The notes beneath the pieces are model-generated. The model searched no databases and was not told where the DNA came from. It saw nothing but the letters and a program-made list of their open reading frames with translations. Shown here piece by piece: positions 1 through 5,052 of a DNA stretch of 6,161 nucleotides. Made by a program: the position numbers and the translations under genes. Numbering within the stretch: the stretch's first letter is position 1; every line of letters begins with the position of its first letter. The DNA lies in assembly GCA_947378615.1 (NCBI GenBank), contig CANCKV010000216.1, positions 1-6,161 of the forward strand, read 5' to 3'. This DNA is from Chitinophagaceae bacterium (GTDB taxonomy: Bacteria; Bacteroidota; Bacteroidia; Chitinophagales; Chitinophagaceae).

Positions 1-1
1 C

Positions 2-202
2 TTGTAAAGGCATCGGAAAGTAAGCGACAGTCCTGTCTTTTACTCCCACACACCTGTTGCTAAGTAAGACAGGTATGCTTTTGGGTTCGACAGGTTTCAA
101 ATGCTCAATGACAGGTGTGTGATTGGGCTCGACAGTTGTTTGTATAGGCTTGACAGTTGTGTCTTGTAGTACGTCAGGAGTATCATTGCGTTCGACAGGT
201 TT
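2..202 (-). pseudogene. Open heptapeptide-repeat frame running off the left edge
   Basis: On the minus strand the frame that keeps step with the 21-bp units is stop-free from 202 to the window edge (67 codons). It reads as degenerate heptads, for example EPNHTPV, IEHLKPV and EPKSIPV, and ends in a non-repeat tail AYFPMPLQ. The frame is blocked upstream by TAG at 203-205, and an identical TAG lies at 287-289 in the duplicated copy. The only ATG in the open part is at 11-13, close to the edge, so no convincing start is visible. This may be the edge of a repeat-containing gene or its decayed 5' part. The open length could also be partly chance, since a periodic sequence repeats its lack of stops. 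Confidence 0.3.
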
Positions 203-328
203 CTAAGGTTCAATCACACACCTGTCAAAAGGTTTGACAGGTGTGTCTTGTAGTACGTCAGGAGAATCATTGAGTTCGACAGGTTTCTAAGGTTCAATCA
301 CACACCTGTCAAGAGGTTTGACAGGTGT
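161..328. repeat. Two 84-bp tandem copies within the array
   Basis: Positions 161-244 and 245-328 are tandem copies, each four 21-bp units long. They differ at only three sites (181 T versus 265 A, 189 C versus 273 A, 229 A versus 313 G). The near identity, set against much greater divergence between single units, points to a recent duplication of a four-unit block. A degenerate continuation of the next unit follows from 329. Confidence 0.92.
216..246. repeat. Perfect 14-bp hairpin in the array
   Basis: ACACACCTGTCAAA (216-229) and TTTGACAGGTGTGT (233-246) are exact reverse complements around a 3-nt AGG loop. The hairpin arises because an inverted-head unit (215) abuts a normal-head unit (236). 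There is no T-tract after it on either strand, so a simple intrinsic terminator is not supported, although a strong cruciform or RNA stem is possible. Confidence 0.85.
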
Positions 329-330
329 GT
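300..330. repeat. Perfect 13-bp hairpin in the array (second copy)
   Basis: ACACACCTGTCAA (300-312) pairs with TTGACAGGTGTGT (318-330) around a 5-nt GAGGT loop. It is the 84-bp-shifted copy of the hairpin at 216-246, with one base changed at 313. The TTTTG that follows on the plus strand is short and interrupted, so a terminator role is weak. Confidence 0.82.
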
Positions 331-445
331 TTTGTTGTTCGACAGGAGTGTCTAATTAAGGTTGGCTTGTATTGTAGGACGTGATGTCTATGAAGGCGTA
401 ATTTTAAAGTAGACCTTGTCATATTATTCATTCTGAATATTCATC

Positions 446-763
446 TTATAGATATTTTTTTTTGGATTTGATTTCAAGAATTTCATTTGCCTTTATTCCT
501 TCTTTAGAGTCAACAATGACATCTATATATTCATCTTCATACTTTGGTTTAACAATTACTTTCAATTCGCCTTCTGCATTATAGTCTCTTGCAATTAAAC
601 TCCAAGATATCTTAAATTCATACTCTTTTGGTAATGGCTCAACCCACGCATTAAAAATCTTTTTATCCTTTTGAACCAAAGGTTTGTCTTCTTTCGGTCT
701 ATAAATAATAAAATTATCATCACAATAAGTCCTTTTATGGTAGTTTGGTATAATCAAGCCCAT
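446..763 (-). CDS. Hypothetical protein, 105 aa
   Basis: I do not recognise the family. The protein is soluble-looking, with no signal peptide or membrane helix, and is rich in Lys and Glu. Aromatic residues cluster near the N-terminus (Tyr8, Tyr13, Phe18, Tyr21). The middle and C-terminus alternate hydrophobic and charged residues in a beta-strand-like way (SWSLIARDY 53-61, GELKVIVKPKY 65-75, DEYIDVIVDS 77-86), and the chain ends in a basic tail (KSKKKYL). The ATG at 761-763 is the only one available, because in-frame TAA follows upstream at 794-796. It lies on the same strand as the bestrophin operon but 281 bp further on, so co-transcription is uncertain. A short dyad with no T-tract (425-439, TATTCA/TGAATA) follows the stop. 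It could be the C-terminal remnant of a longer protein, since the preceding region carries several stops. Confidence 0.6.
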   Translation of the reverse strand: MGLIIPNYHKRTYCDDNFIIYRPKEDKPLVQKDKKIFNAWVEPLPKEYEFKISWSLIARDYNAEGELKVIVKPKYEDEYIDVIVDSKEGIKANEILEIKSKKKYL

Positions 764-922
764 TGTTCCAATTCCAATCTCATCATATATTTTTAAGCAA
801 CTTTCTTTTTCATTTTATAAAGTTTCTAAGTCAATTTACATCAAACTAAAAAGATATTTAATTTGGAACTTCTTTTAAGGAAGTTTCGATACCAATACCA
901 ATTGCATAATTTTTTCAACAGC

Positions 923-1039
923 TTAATTCTTGCTCGGTTGTTCCGAATTGTTAGTTCTACCGAAAGTATTACTAAAAGGTCTCGGCCTTGTAATCTTTCT
1001 TAATTCTGATTGTATGATTTGCACTTCTTGTTGATGCAT
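923..1039 (-). CDS. Possible 38-aa microprotein after the bestrophin gene
   Basis: An ATG 5 bp after the bestrophin TAA opens a 38-codon frame ending in TAA at 923-925. It begins MHQQEVQIIQSELRKI and ends GRTNNSEQPSKN. The composition is polar and basic in the middle (RKITRPRP), with a probable short amphipathic helix at the N-terminus and a disordered tail. There is no membrane segment or cysteine. The tight spacing to the preceding stop suggests translational coupling, and the whole 281-bp gap otherwise has no gene. I recognise no family, and an ORF of this size can occur by chance. Confidence 0.32.
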   Translation of the reverse strand: MHQQEVQIIQSELRKITRPRPFSNTFGRTNNSEQPSKN

Positions 1040-1044
1040 CACTT

Positions 1045-1947
1045 TTATTTCAGTTTATTGCATACTTCAAAGCAATTCTGTTCTATTGTTTTACAAATAT
1101 CGTCAATGGTTACAGATGTTTTGTTTTCCGAAAATGGTTCTCCATACAAATTTGCAAGTTTGTTTATTGTCAAAAATGATGTGCTGATAATTACCATTAT
1201 TGGAATAGCCAAAAATTCAAATCTACTTTCCTCACCACCTAAGTCAATATCTCCAATAAATAGTGGAATTAGTAATACATAGAAACTCACAACTATCTTT
1301 GTGAATGCACTATAAATCATCAAAAAAGGTGTGTTTTTAATTCTTTCGGCTTTTCCTTGAATGTCATAAAACCGATTGATATGTTGCATTAAATCTACTT
1401 TCTCAATGTTTGCTTTTGAGGAGAAGTTGTCTTCAAGACTTTTTGAGAGTGCAACTAATATTTCGTTTGAAATTTTATTTTGGGTATTTATTTTAAACTC
1501 ATTTAGTAACTCAATTGATTTTTCGCTGAAAGTTGGTTTAAAATTATTGTGCATTTCATTATTTAACTGTTGAATATATAAAGCTGATAATTCAATTAGT
1601 TTTTGTGCTTGAATATCATAAATAGCTTTATTAGCTGCTTTAAAGTTTTCAACATTGCTATAATAAGCATATATTTTAGCAACGAAACTCCTTGTATTAT
1701 TAGTTAATTCGCCAAATATTTTCCTTGCTTCCCACCATCTGTCATAAGCGGAGTTCATTCTAAAACCCAAGAAAAAAGCAACTGCAAGCCCGAATACCGA
1801 ACCTATTTGACCAGATATTTTATAAATATGGTCACCAAAATATTCTTCAAGTCCAAGAACAAGGATAGAATATACCGTTGTAAATAAAATGTACGGTGTG
1901 GCAATTTTTAGCAATTGCAATAAGCCTTGTTTTTCAGTTTTTATCAT
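1045..1947 (-). CDS. Bestrophin-family ion channel (YneE-like)
   Basis: This 300-aa integral membrane protein matches the bacterial bestrophin family (Pfam Bestrophin, the group of KpBest and YneE), which form pentameric anion- or cation-conducting channels in the inner membrane. Likely helices lie at about 12-33, 48-63, 208-232 and 243-265. The family signature is clear: AYDRWWEARKIFGEL (67-81) directly after the second helix, then AERIKNTPF (200-208) opening the third helix, and a GEPF motif (269-272) followed by the acidic IDDI segment (281-284). The length is typical. The long charged region at about 100-195 is the cytoplasmic helical part. Start: ATG at 1945-1947, 3 bp after the stop of the DUF2231-like gene, so the two are surely co-transcribed. 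Ion selectivity cannot be read from the sequence alone. Confidence 0.93.
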   Translation of the reverse strand: MIKTEKQGLLQLLKIATPYILFTTVYSILVLGLEEYFGDHIYKISGQIGSVFGLAVAFFLGFRMNSAYDRWWEARKIFGELTNNTRSFVAKIYAYYSNVENFKAANKAIYDIQAQKLIELSALYIQQLNNEMHNNFKPTFSEKSIELLNEFKINTQNKISNEILVALSKSLEDNFSSKANIEKVDLMQHINRFYDIQGKAERIKNTPFLMIYSAFTKIVVSFYVLLIPLFIGDIDLGGEESRFEFLAIPIMVIISTSFLTINKLANLYGEPFSENKTSVTIDDICKTIEQNCFEVCNKLK

Positions 1948-1950
1948 TTG

Positions 1951-2445
1951 TTAGTCGTCTTCATCTTTTTTAGATTTATTGTTTTCGTATGAAGGAAAAC
2001 TATTTCCGCTCCTTATTTCTGTGTGTCTAATCTCACCGCCTGTAGTACCTGTCTGTTTAGCGAAAAATAATACCACAAAAGCAAAAAACAATGTGCCGAT
2101 TGTAAATATTGAAGAAAAGCTTTTTTGCTTAAAACTTGACCAAAGTCCAAATAAAGAAATGCCCCCTAAAATATAGCTAAGTATGGCAAATATTTCTGCC
2201 GTTTCTTCGTGGCTTTTAATATAGTTCTCAGTAACTCCACTAATCTTTTCTGCAACTTCTTCTGCTCCTTCGCCTGTAAACATTGCTGCAATTGCTGCTA
2301 ATGAGCCTAATATGAAAATCATAAATGCCGTTCGTTTGACAGATTCTGATTTTGAAATAAGTCCTGTAACCATTAAGATTACCCCCACGATAGGAAAAAT
2401 AATAGGTAAATGATTTACTACTAAATGCAAATGCGCTCCGTTCAT
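1951..2445 (-). CDS. DUF2231-like four-helix membrane protein
   Basis: This 164-aa protein has four predicted helices at about 10-30, 38-57, 84-103 and 110-129. It resembles DUF2231-type proteins, which typically carry an N-terminal His-containing HxxL-NHLP segment; here it is HLHLVVNHLP (5-14). Other conserved-looking features are GEGAEEVAE (58-66) between helices 2 and 3, SHEETAE (78-84) before helix 3, and GGEIRHTEIR (136-145) after helix 4. The histidines His5, His7, His12, His79 and His141 fall near the membrane boundaries, which would suit a metal or heme ligand role, but that is inference. The C-terminus is acidic and lysine-rich (KSKKDEDD). It is the first gene of a two-gene operon with the bestrophin gene. 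A purely structural or accessory role for the channel is equally possible. Confidence 0.75.
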   Translation of the reverse strand: MNGAHLHLVVNHLPIIFPIVGVILMVTGLISKSESVKRTAFMIFILGSLAAIAAMFTGEGAEEVAEKISGVTENYIKSHEETAEIFAILSYILGGISLFGLWSSFKQKSFSSIFTIGTLFFAFVVLFFAKQTGTTGGEIRHTEIRSGNSFPSYENNKSKKDEDD

Positions 2446-2713
2446 GTTACTATATTTTTAATTTAAATTTTTACTCCAAATAGGTAACTAATTATTATCA
2501 TTGTCTATTCCTATAGTTTGTCCTAAAATAAAGCCTTACTACAGGTAATTGGCAAAATGGTTGGTTAGAATGGTTCTTATGGAAAATACCATACAATGTC
2601 CTCTAAATTACCCCATCAACCTAATAAAAGCAATTGTTTACTTTATTAAAAGTCGTGAACAAAAGTAGGTGTATTTAATGCAGTAATCTAAAATATGAAT
2701 ATAATTACTAGAC

Positions 2714-2735
2714 CAAACAATTGTCCGATTGTTTG
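2714..2735. repeat. 8-bp inverted repeat
   Basis: CAAACAAT (2714-2721) and ATTGTTTG (2728-2735) are exact reverse complements with a 6-nt TGTCCG spacer. The site lies between the divergent operons and could be an operator or a weak hairpin. Nothing downstream of it on either strand looks like a terminator tract. Confidence 0.5.
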
Positions 2736-2749
2736 TATAGTGATTGACA

Positions 2750-2808
2750 GGGGAGGATGACCCTAATTTCAACCTAAATTATTCCAACGCTATTATTTGG
2801 GGGAGGAT
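2750..2808. repeat. Two GGGGAGGAT copies exactly 50 bp apart
   Basis: GGGGAGGAT occurs at 2750-2758 and 2800-2808. These are purine-rich, G-dense blocks in an otherwise AT-rich region. ATGACC (2757-2762), overlapping the first copy, is the reverse complement of GGTCAT (2813-2818), just after the second, so the pair could close a stem around the intervening bases. The function is unknown. Confidence 0.5.
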
Positions 2809-2846
2809 TTTTGGTCATTGGTTCAAATGAAATGTATGAACTAAAA

Positions 2847-2864
2847 ACTACAAAAAGTTGTAGT
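2847..2864 (-). terminator. Small hairpin with T-run on the minus strand
   Basis: ACTACAA (2847-2853) and TTGTAGT (2858-2864) form a perfect 7-bp stem with a 4-nt loop. Read on the minus strand the stem is followed by TTTTTAG, which is the shape of a weak intrinsic terminator. No minus-strand gene lies upstream of it in the window, so it could instead insulate against antisense transcription or be a regulatory dyad. The stem is AT-rich and weak. Confidence 0.25.
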
Positions 2865-2977
2865 ATTGCATTTATTAGCATATAAGAGTTGAATAGTATT
2901 TTATGAGCTAAATTATAATGAGCTTAAAAATAATCTTTTATTATATAAATCAAAAATGAGATAAAAATTTTGATTTT

Positions 2978-3643
2978 ATGAATGATAATATTATTAAATA
3001 TGCATTTGACCAATTAACAGACAAACCAGTATTTATAAATGATGCTGCTAATGGAATTAACTGTAATTGTAAATGTGCAAAATGTGGTGAAAGACTTGAA
3101 GCGATTCAAGGAAAGACTAATGAATGGCATTTCAGGCATTACAATCGTTCAAATTGCAATGGTGGACAGGAAACTGTTATTCATAAATATGCAAAACAAA
3201 TTATAGTAGAGAGCTTACAAATAACATTGCCAAAGTATGGAAAAATAGCTTACACAGAAGCTAATGCTGAAAAGGAACTAAATTCAATACGACCAGACGT
3301 TACAGCAATTTATAATGAACAGAAAATATATTTTGAAATTGCAGTTAAGCATTTTAATGAACCTGAAAAAAATACATTTTTAATTAATGGAAAACATAAA
3401 AGTGTTGAAATAGATTTAAGCACCCTCCCTTTAATTTCTTCCCCCACATTAATTGCCAATGCAGTGTTAAATGAAATAACAAACAAAAGAATAATATTTT
3501 GGGAATCAACTCCAGTAATTAATTATCAAGTACAGGATGACAAAGACAATTGGTGGACTAACCCTTTTGTTATATTGGGATTTATAGCATGTAGCTTTTT
3601 AGGGTACAAATGGGTGACAAGTAAAATCAACACCAAAAAGTAG
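2978..3643 (+). CDS. CoiA-like predicted nuclease with C-terminal membrane anchor
   Basis: The 221-aa product resembles the competence protein CoiA-like family. In order it shows: an N-terminal DA(A)NG strand region; a cysteine cluster C29-x-C31-x-C33-xx-C36 that probably binds zinc; a W50HFRH54 motif, as seen before the nuclease core of this family; a helix with E65-xxx-H69-xxx-K73 (ETVIHKYAK); then RPD (105-107) and E120-IAVK124, which fit a PD-(D/E)XK-type core with Asp107, Glu120 and Lys124 as likely catalytic residues. FVILGFIACSFLGYKW (197-212) is a single membrane helix close to the C-terminus, followed by a basic tail, so the enzyme would be tethered with its N-terminal domains inside the cell. 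It is shorter than typical CoiA, which has a longer C-terminal part. The ATG at 2978 is the first in frame after a TGA at 2957-2959. DNA processing or defence are possible roles. Confidence 0.78.
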   Translation: MNDNIIKYAFDQLTDKPVFINDAANGINCNCKCAKCGERLEAIQGKTNEWHFRHYNRSNCNGGQETVIHKYAKQIIVESLQITLPKYGKIAYTEANAEKELNSIRPDVTAIYNEQKIYFEIAVKHFNEPEKNTFLINGKHKSVEIDLSTLPLISSPTLIANAVLNEITNKRIIFWESTPVINYQVQDDKDNWWTNPFVILGFIACSFLGYKWVTSKINTKK

Positions 3644-3913
3644 TACATATAATTATCCAGAATTTAATACTTTTTGTATTAATTGTCAATAGACATTAGG
3701 AATATAAAAAAATATTGAACTCTCTGCATACCCAAAAAATAGCTCGTTTTAGACTGATTGCAGGGATTATTATAAAGTTTCGCCTTATCCTATGTCTAAA
3801 ACAATATCCCTCCTATATGACTATTATGTTAATTTATGTTATTGACATCTGAATATATATTATATATAAGATATATAGGCTTTCCCTTTATGTTTTGAAA
3901 TCAAGGATTAAGT
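3644..3913. other. AT-rich spacer after the CoiA-like gene
   Basis: No credible gene is seen. TTAATAC (3664-3670) and GTATTAA (3676-3682) form a weak 7-bp, TTTTT-looped stem 20 bp past the stop; there is no T-tract after it, so it is at best a poor terminator. About 3851-3878 is a low-complexity TATATA run. An imperfect inverted pair (AGACATTAGGA at 3691-3701 and TCCTATGTCT at 3788-3797) may be chance or the trace of an old insertion. The spacer ends at the target duplication of the mobile element. Confidence 0.55.
3910..3913. repeat. Target site duplication, left copy (AAGT)
   Basis: AAGT immediately precedes the left terminal inverted repeat and is repeated at 4157-4160 just after the right one. 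The identity continues for two more bases (AAGTAG at 3910-3915 and 4157-4162), which is a chance match between the element's first two bases and the target. Confidence 0.75.
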
Positions 3914-3930
3914 AGGGCTTACTCAATAAC
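3914..3930. repeat. Left terminal inverted repeat of the 243-bp element
   Basis: The 17-bp end begins AGGGC. It matches the right end except at one base (T at 3927 versus the C implied by 4143) and overlaps the stop codon of the element's ORF (TAA read from 3921 to 3919). Confidence 0.85.
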
Positions 3931-4092
3931 TAAAAAACCCTTATGTATCAATGGTTTTAGAGCATTTCTATCATATTTACTGCAAGCCTTTTTGACTCTA
4001 TAGTCAAATATCCGTGCAGCAACTTTTTGAGTTTCAGTTTTTTTGAAGGAAAAGTAGCTTGAAATGTTACTAAATGTACTAAAAAAGGTCAT
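3919..4092 (-). CDS. 57-aa ORF inside the miniature element
   Basis: The frame starts at ATG (4090-4092), is preceded by an in-frame TGA, and ends with a TAA lying inside the left terminal repeat, as the stop of an IS transposase often does. The peptide starts MTFFSTFSNISSYF and has a basic central part (KVAARIFDYRVKKACSKYDR, 23-42) that could be a DNA-binding helix, ending in HKGFLVIE. It may be the fused ends of a deleted transposase or a real small protein carried by the element. I recognise no family. Confidence 0.42.
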   Translation of the reverse strand: MTFFSTFSNISSYFSFKKTETQKVAARIFDYRVKKACSKYDRNALKPLIHKGFLVIE

Positions 4093-4139
4093 TTTTGATG
4101 AATTTCATAGTAAAATAATCGATTTTGTAAATTTCCTGA

Positions 4140-4156
4140 GTTGTTGAGTAAGCCCT
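4140..4156. repeat. Right terminal inverted repeat of the 243-bp element
   Basis: The 17-bp end finishes GCCCT and is the near-exact reverse complement of 3914-3930. One further outward-to-inward base also pairs (4139 with 3931), giving 17 of 18. Confidence 0.85.
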
Positions 4157-4160
4157 AAGT
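4157..4160. repeat. Target site duplication, right copy (AAGT)
   Basis: AAGT directly follows the right terminal repeat and matches 3910-3913. It is also the start of AAGTAG (4157-4162), which pairs with CTACTT (4173-4178) across the stop codon of the HAD gene, suggesting the target was a small dyad at the operon's end. Confidence 0.75.
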
Positions 4161-4172
4161 AGTTTTAGCTTG

Positions 4173-4595
4173 CTACTTTAAATGGGTTACTAATTTAGCT
4201 ATAACATTTTTTAATTCATCCTTACGATTGAGGTCAATAATTATTAAATTATTCAAAGCCTTATTAGTTTTCAAAACAGAAATCTCTGCTAGGAAAGGGT
4301 AATCTTCTAACCAAATAAAATCAGTTGTAAAGTCAAATACTTCTGTTTTTAAAGAATACCAATGAGCTGGCTTAATTTGTTTTAGCTTTTGTAATGCACT
4401 AACATCGAAATATTTAGATAAATAGGTTATAGCCGTATTAGAATTGCCATTACAATGTGTTGTAAGCCAATAGCAATCAAAGTGGTCTAAAATATAATCT
4501 ATAAACTCTATTACATAATTAGCAGGTCTGGTTAATTTAGTAGTTAACAAAACTCCGTCTATATCTAAGTATAATCGTTTCTTATCTGGATTCAT
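4173..4595 (-). CDS. HAD-fold hydrolase-like protein, 140 aa
   Basis: The protein shows the order of HAD motifs. Motif I is LYLDIDGVLL (8-17), with Asp11 as likely nucleophile and Asp13 as acid/base. Motif II is WLTTHC (43-48), with Thr45 or Thr46. Lys83 in SLKTEVFDF is the likely motif III lysine, and WLEDYPF (95-101), with Glu97 and Asp98, is motif IV for magnesium. It is short, with no cap domain visible, and resembles the small HAD domains of the HAD_SAK type linked to RNA-repair proteins, though here it stands alone. The likely activity is a phosphatase on a nucleotide or nucleic-acid end, which is inference. The start at 4593-4595 is the only one; AAAGG abuts the ATG directly, too close for a normal ribosome site. 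It is the last gene of the four-gene minus-strand operon, 35 bp after its neighbour, with the mobile element just beyond its TAG. Confidence 0.75.
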   Translation of the reverse strand: MNPDKKRLYLDIDGVLLTTKLTRPANYVIEFIDYILDHFDCYWLTTHCNGNSNTAITYLSKYFDVSALQKLKQIKPAHWYSLKTEVFDFTTDFIWLEDYPFLAEISVLKTNKALNNLIIIDLNRKDELKNVIAKLVTHLK

Positions 4596-4630
4596 CCTTT
4601 GATGCTTGATAAATTGTAATGTGATTTCGA

Positions 4631-5050
4631 TTATGAGATTCTTACTTTATAAACTCCCGTGTCATTTCTATTAATATTACTGATAGATAACCCACTTTCG
4701 CCTCCGCATATTTCTATAAATTCAAACACCTTCCACTCTTTAGGTAAAGCAGGAAATATCAAAGTAAATTTAAGGTAATCCCCTTTACGTTTTAGATAGG
4801 CTCTGTCAGGTGCATAAGGAAAATTGATTGCATTAATTAGTTGAAGCCTATCTGCAGAAGCAGTACTCTTTAGATAGCTTGTTTTATTTATATTAACCCA
4901 CCAACCACTTACATACTTTGGTGAAGCATAATAGGTGCAATGAAGATAGGTAAATCCTTCTTCTTCAATCCCATTCAACAAATCGTTGGAAACCTCGATG
5001 TTAAGATACTTCTCGGTATCGAATTGTACAAGTTGTTGTAGTTCTTCCAT
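4631..5050 (-). CDS. Small hypothetical protein, paralogue A (139 aa)
   Basis: The family is not recognised. The protein is cytoplasmic in appearance, with no signal peptide or membrane helix. Three blocks match its upstream neighbour: EEEGFTYLHCTYYAS (29-43), followed by WWVNINKTSYL (50-60); FTLIFPALPKEW (95-106); and the C-terminal NINRNDTGVYKVRI (125-138). The alternating hydrophobic strands suggest a beta-rich fold, and the FTLIFP-x-x-PKxW motif is the strongest anchor for a search. The ATG at 5048-5050 is 2 bp after the neighbour's stop, implying translational coupling. The pair looks like a tandem duplication that has since diverged, with paralogue A about 13 residues shorter. The function is unknown, and an immunity-like or adaptor role would be speculation. 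Confidence 0.75.
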   Translation of the reverse strand: MEELQQLVQFDTEKYLNIEVSNDLLNGIEEEGFTYLHCTYYASPKYVSGWWVNINKTSYLKSTASADRLQLINAINFPYAPDRAYLKRKGDYLKFTLIFPALPKEWKVFEFIEICGGESGLSISNINRNDTGVYKVRIS

Positions 5051-5052
5051 TA

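Larger units (their letters stand above)
26..350. repeat. Degenerate 21-bp tandem array (about 16 units)
   Basis: Units begin at 26, 47, 68, 89, 110, 131, 152, 173, 194, 215, 236, 257, 278, 299, 320 and 341, every one exactly 21 bp after the last. Most begin GACAGGT or GACAGTT; two (173, 257) begin GTCAGGA; three (47, 215, 299) begin CACACACCTGT, which is the reverse complement of the usual unit head. The last unit decays after about 350. The period equals seven codons. In the minus-strand frame aligned to the units the peptide is a proline/threonine-rich heptad such as EPNHTPV or EPKSIPV, but TAG interrupts it at 203-205 and 287-289. The array is richer in G+C than its surroundings. It could be a decayed coding minisatellite, the repeat region of a gene running off the left edge, or a non-coding satellite. 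I recognise no named family. Confidence 0.9.
2446..2977. other. Gene-free 532-bp divergent intergenic region
   Basis: The region separates the minus-strand membrane-protein operon from the plus-strand CoiA-like gene, so both promoters should lie here. I could not find a convincing match to the Bacteroidota promoter pattern (TTG, about 19 bp, TAnnTTTG). It contains short dyads at 2714-2735, 2757-2818 and 2847-2864 and a repeated GGGGAGGAT (2750 and 2800). No ORF with credible coding character, tRNA or rRNA is visible. Confidence 0.6.
3914..4156. mobile_element. 243-bp MITE or deleted insertion sequence
   Basis: The left end AGGGCTTACTCAATAAC (3914-3930) and the right end GTTGTTGAGTAAGCCCT (4140-4156) are inverted repeats matching at 16 of 17 positions. 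AAGT at 3910-3913 and at 4157-4160 flank them directly as a 4-bp target duplication. The element is far too short for a full transposase and holds one 57-aa ORF on the minus strand. It is therefore either a miniature inverted-repeat element or an internally deleted IS mobilised in trans. The IS family is not recognised; a 4-bp duplication with G-rich ends would fit parts of the IS5 group, but that is only a hint. It lies 16 bp past the stop of the HAD gene, so it inserted just after that operon without breaking it. Confidence 0.87.

Noticed and set aside
26..350. CRISPR array
   Set aside because: The units are contiguous 21-bp tandem repeats without unique spacers, and no cas gene is present.
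867..885. AACTTC/GAAGTT hairpin as terminator
   Set aside because: The stem is short and AT-rich, and no T-tract follows on either strand.
976..989. AAGG/CCTT hairpin as terminator of the bestrophin operon
   Set aside because: The stem is 4-5 bp and only a short T-run follows on the minus strand; it also falls inside the candidate microprotein.
1010..1282. 90-aa plus-strand open frame
   Set aside because: It lies antisense over the C-terminal part of the bestrophin gene, whose family motifs are unambiguous; it is a shadow frame.
1376..1573. 65-aa plus-strand open frame
   Set aside because: It is antisense to the middle of the bestrophin gene and shows no independent support.
1979..2176. 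65-aa plus-strand open frame
   Set aside because: It is antisense to the DUF2231-like gene, which has clear helices and a sensible start.
3691..3797. Second mobile element bounded by AGACATTAGGA and TCCTATGTCT
   Set aside because: The inverted match has a bulge, there is no target duplication and no ORF lies inside; chance in AT-rich DNA is likely.
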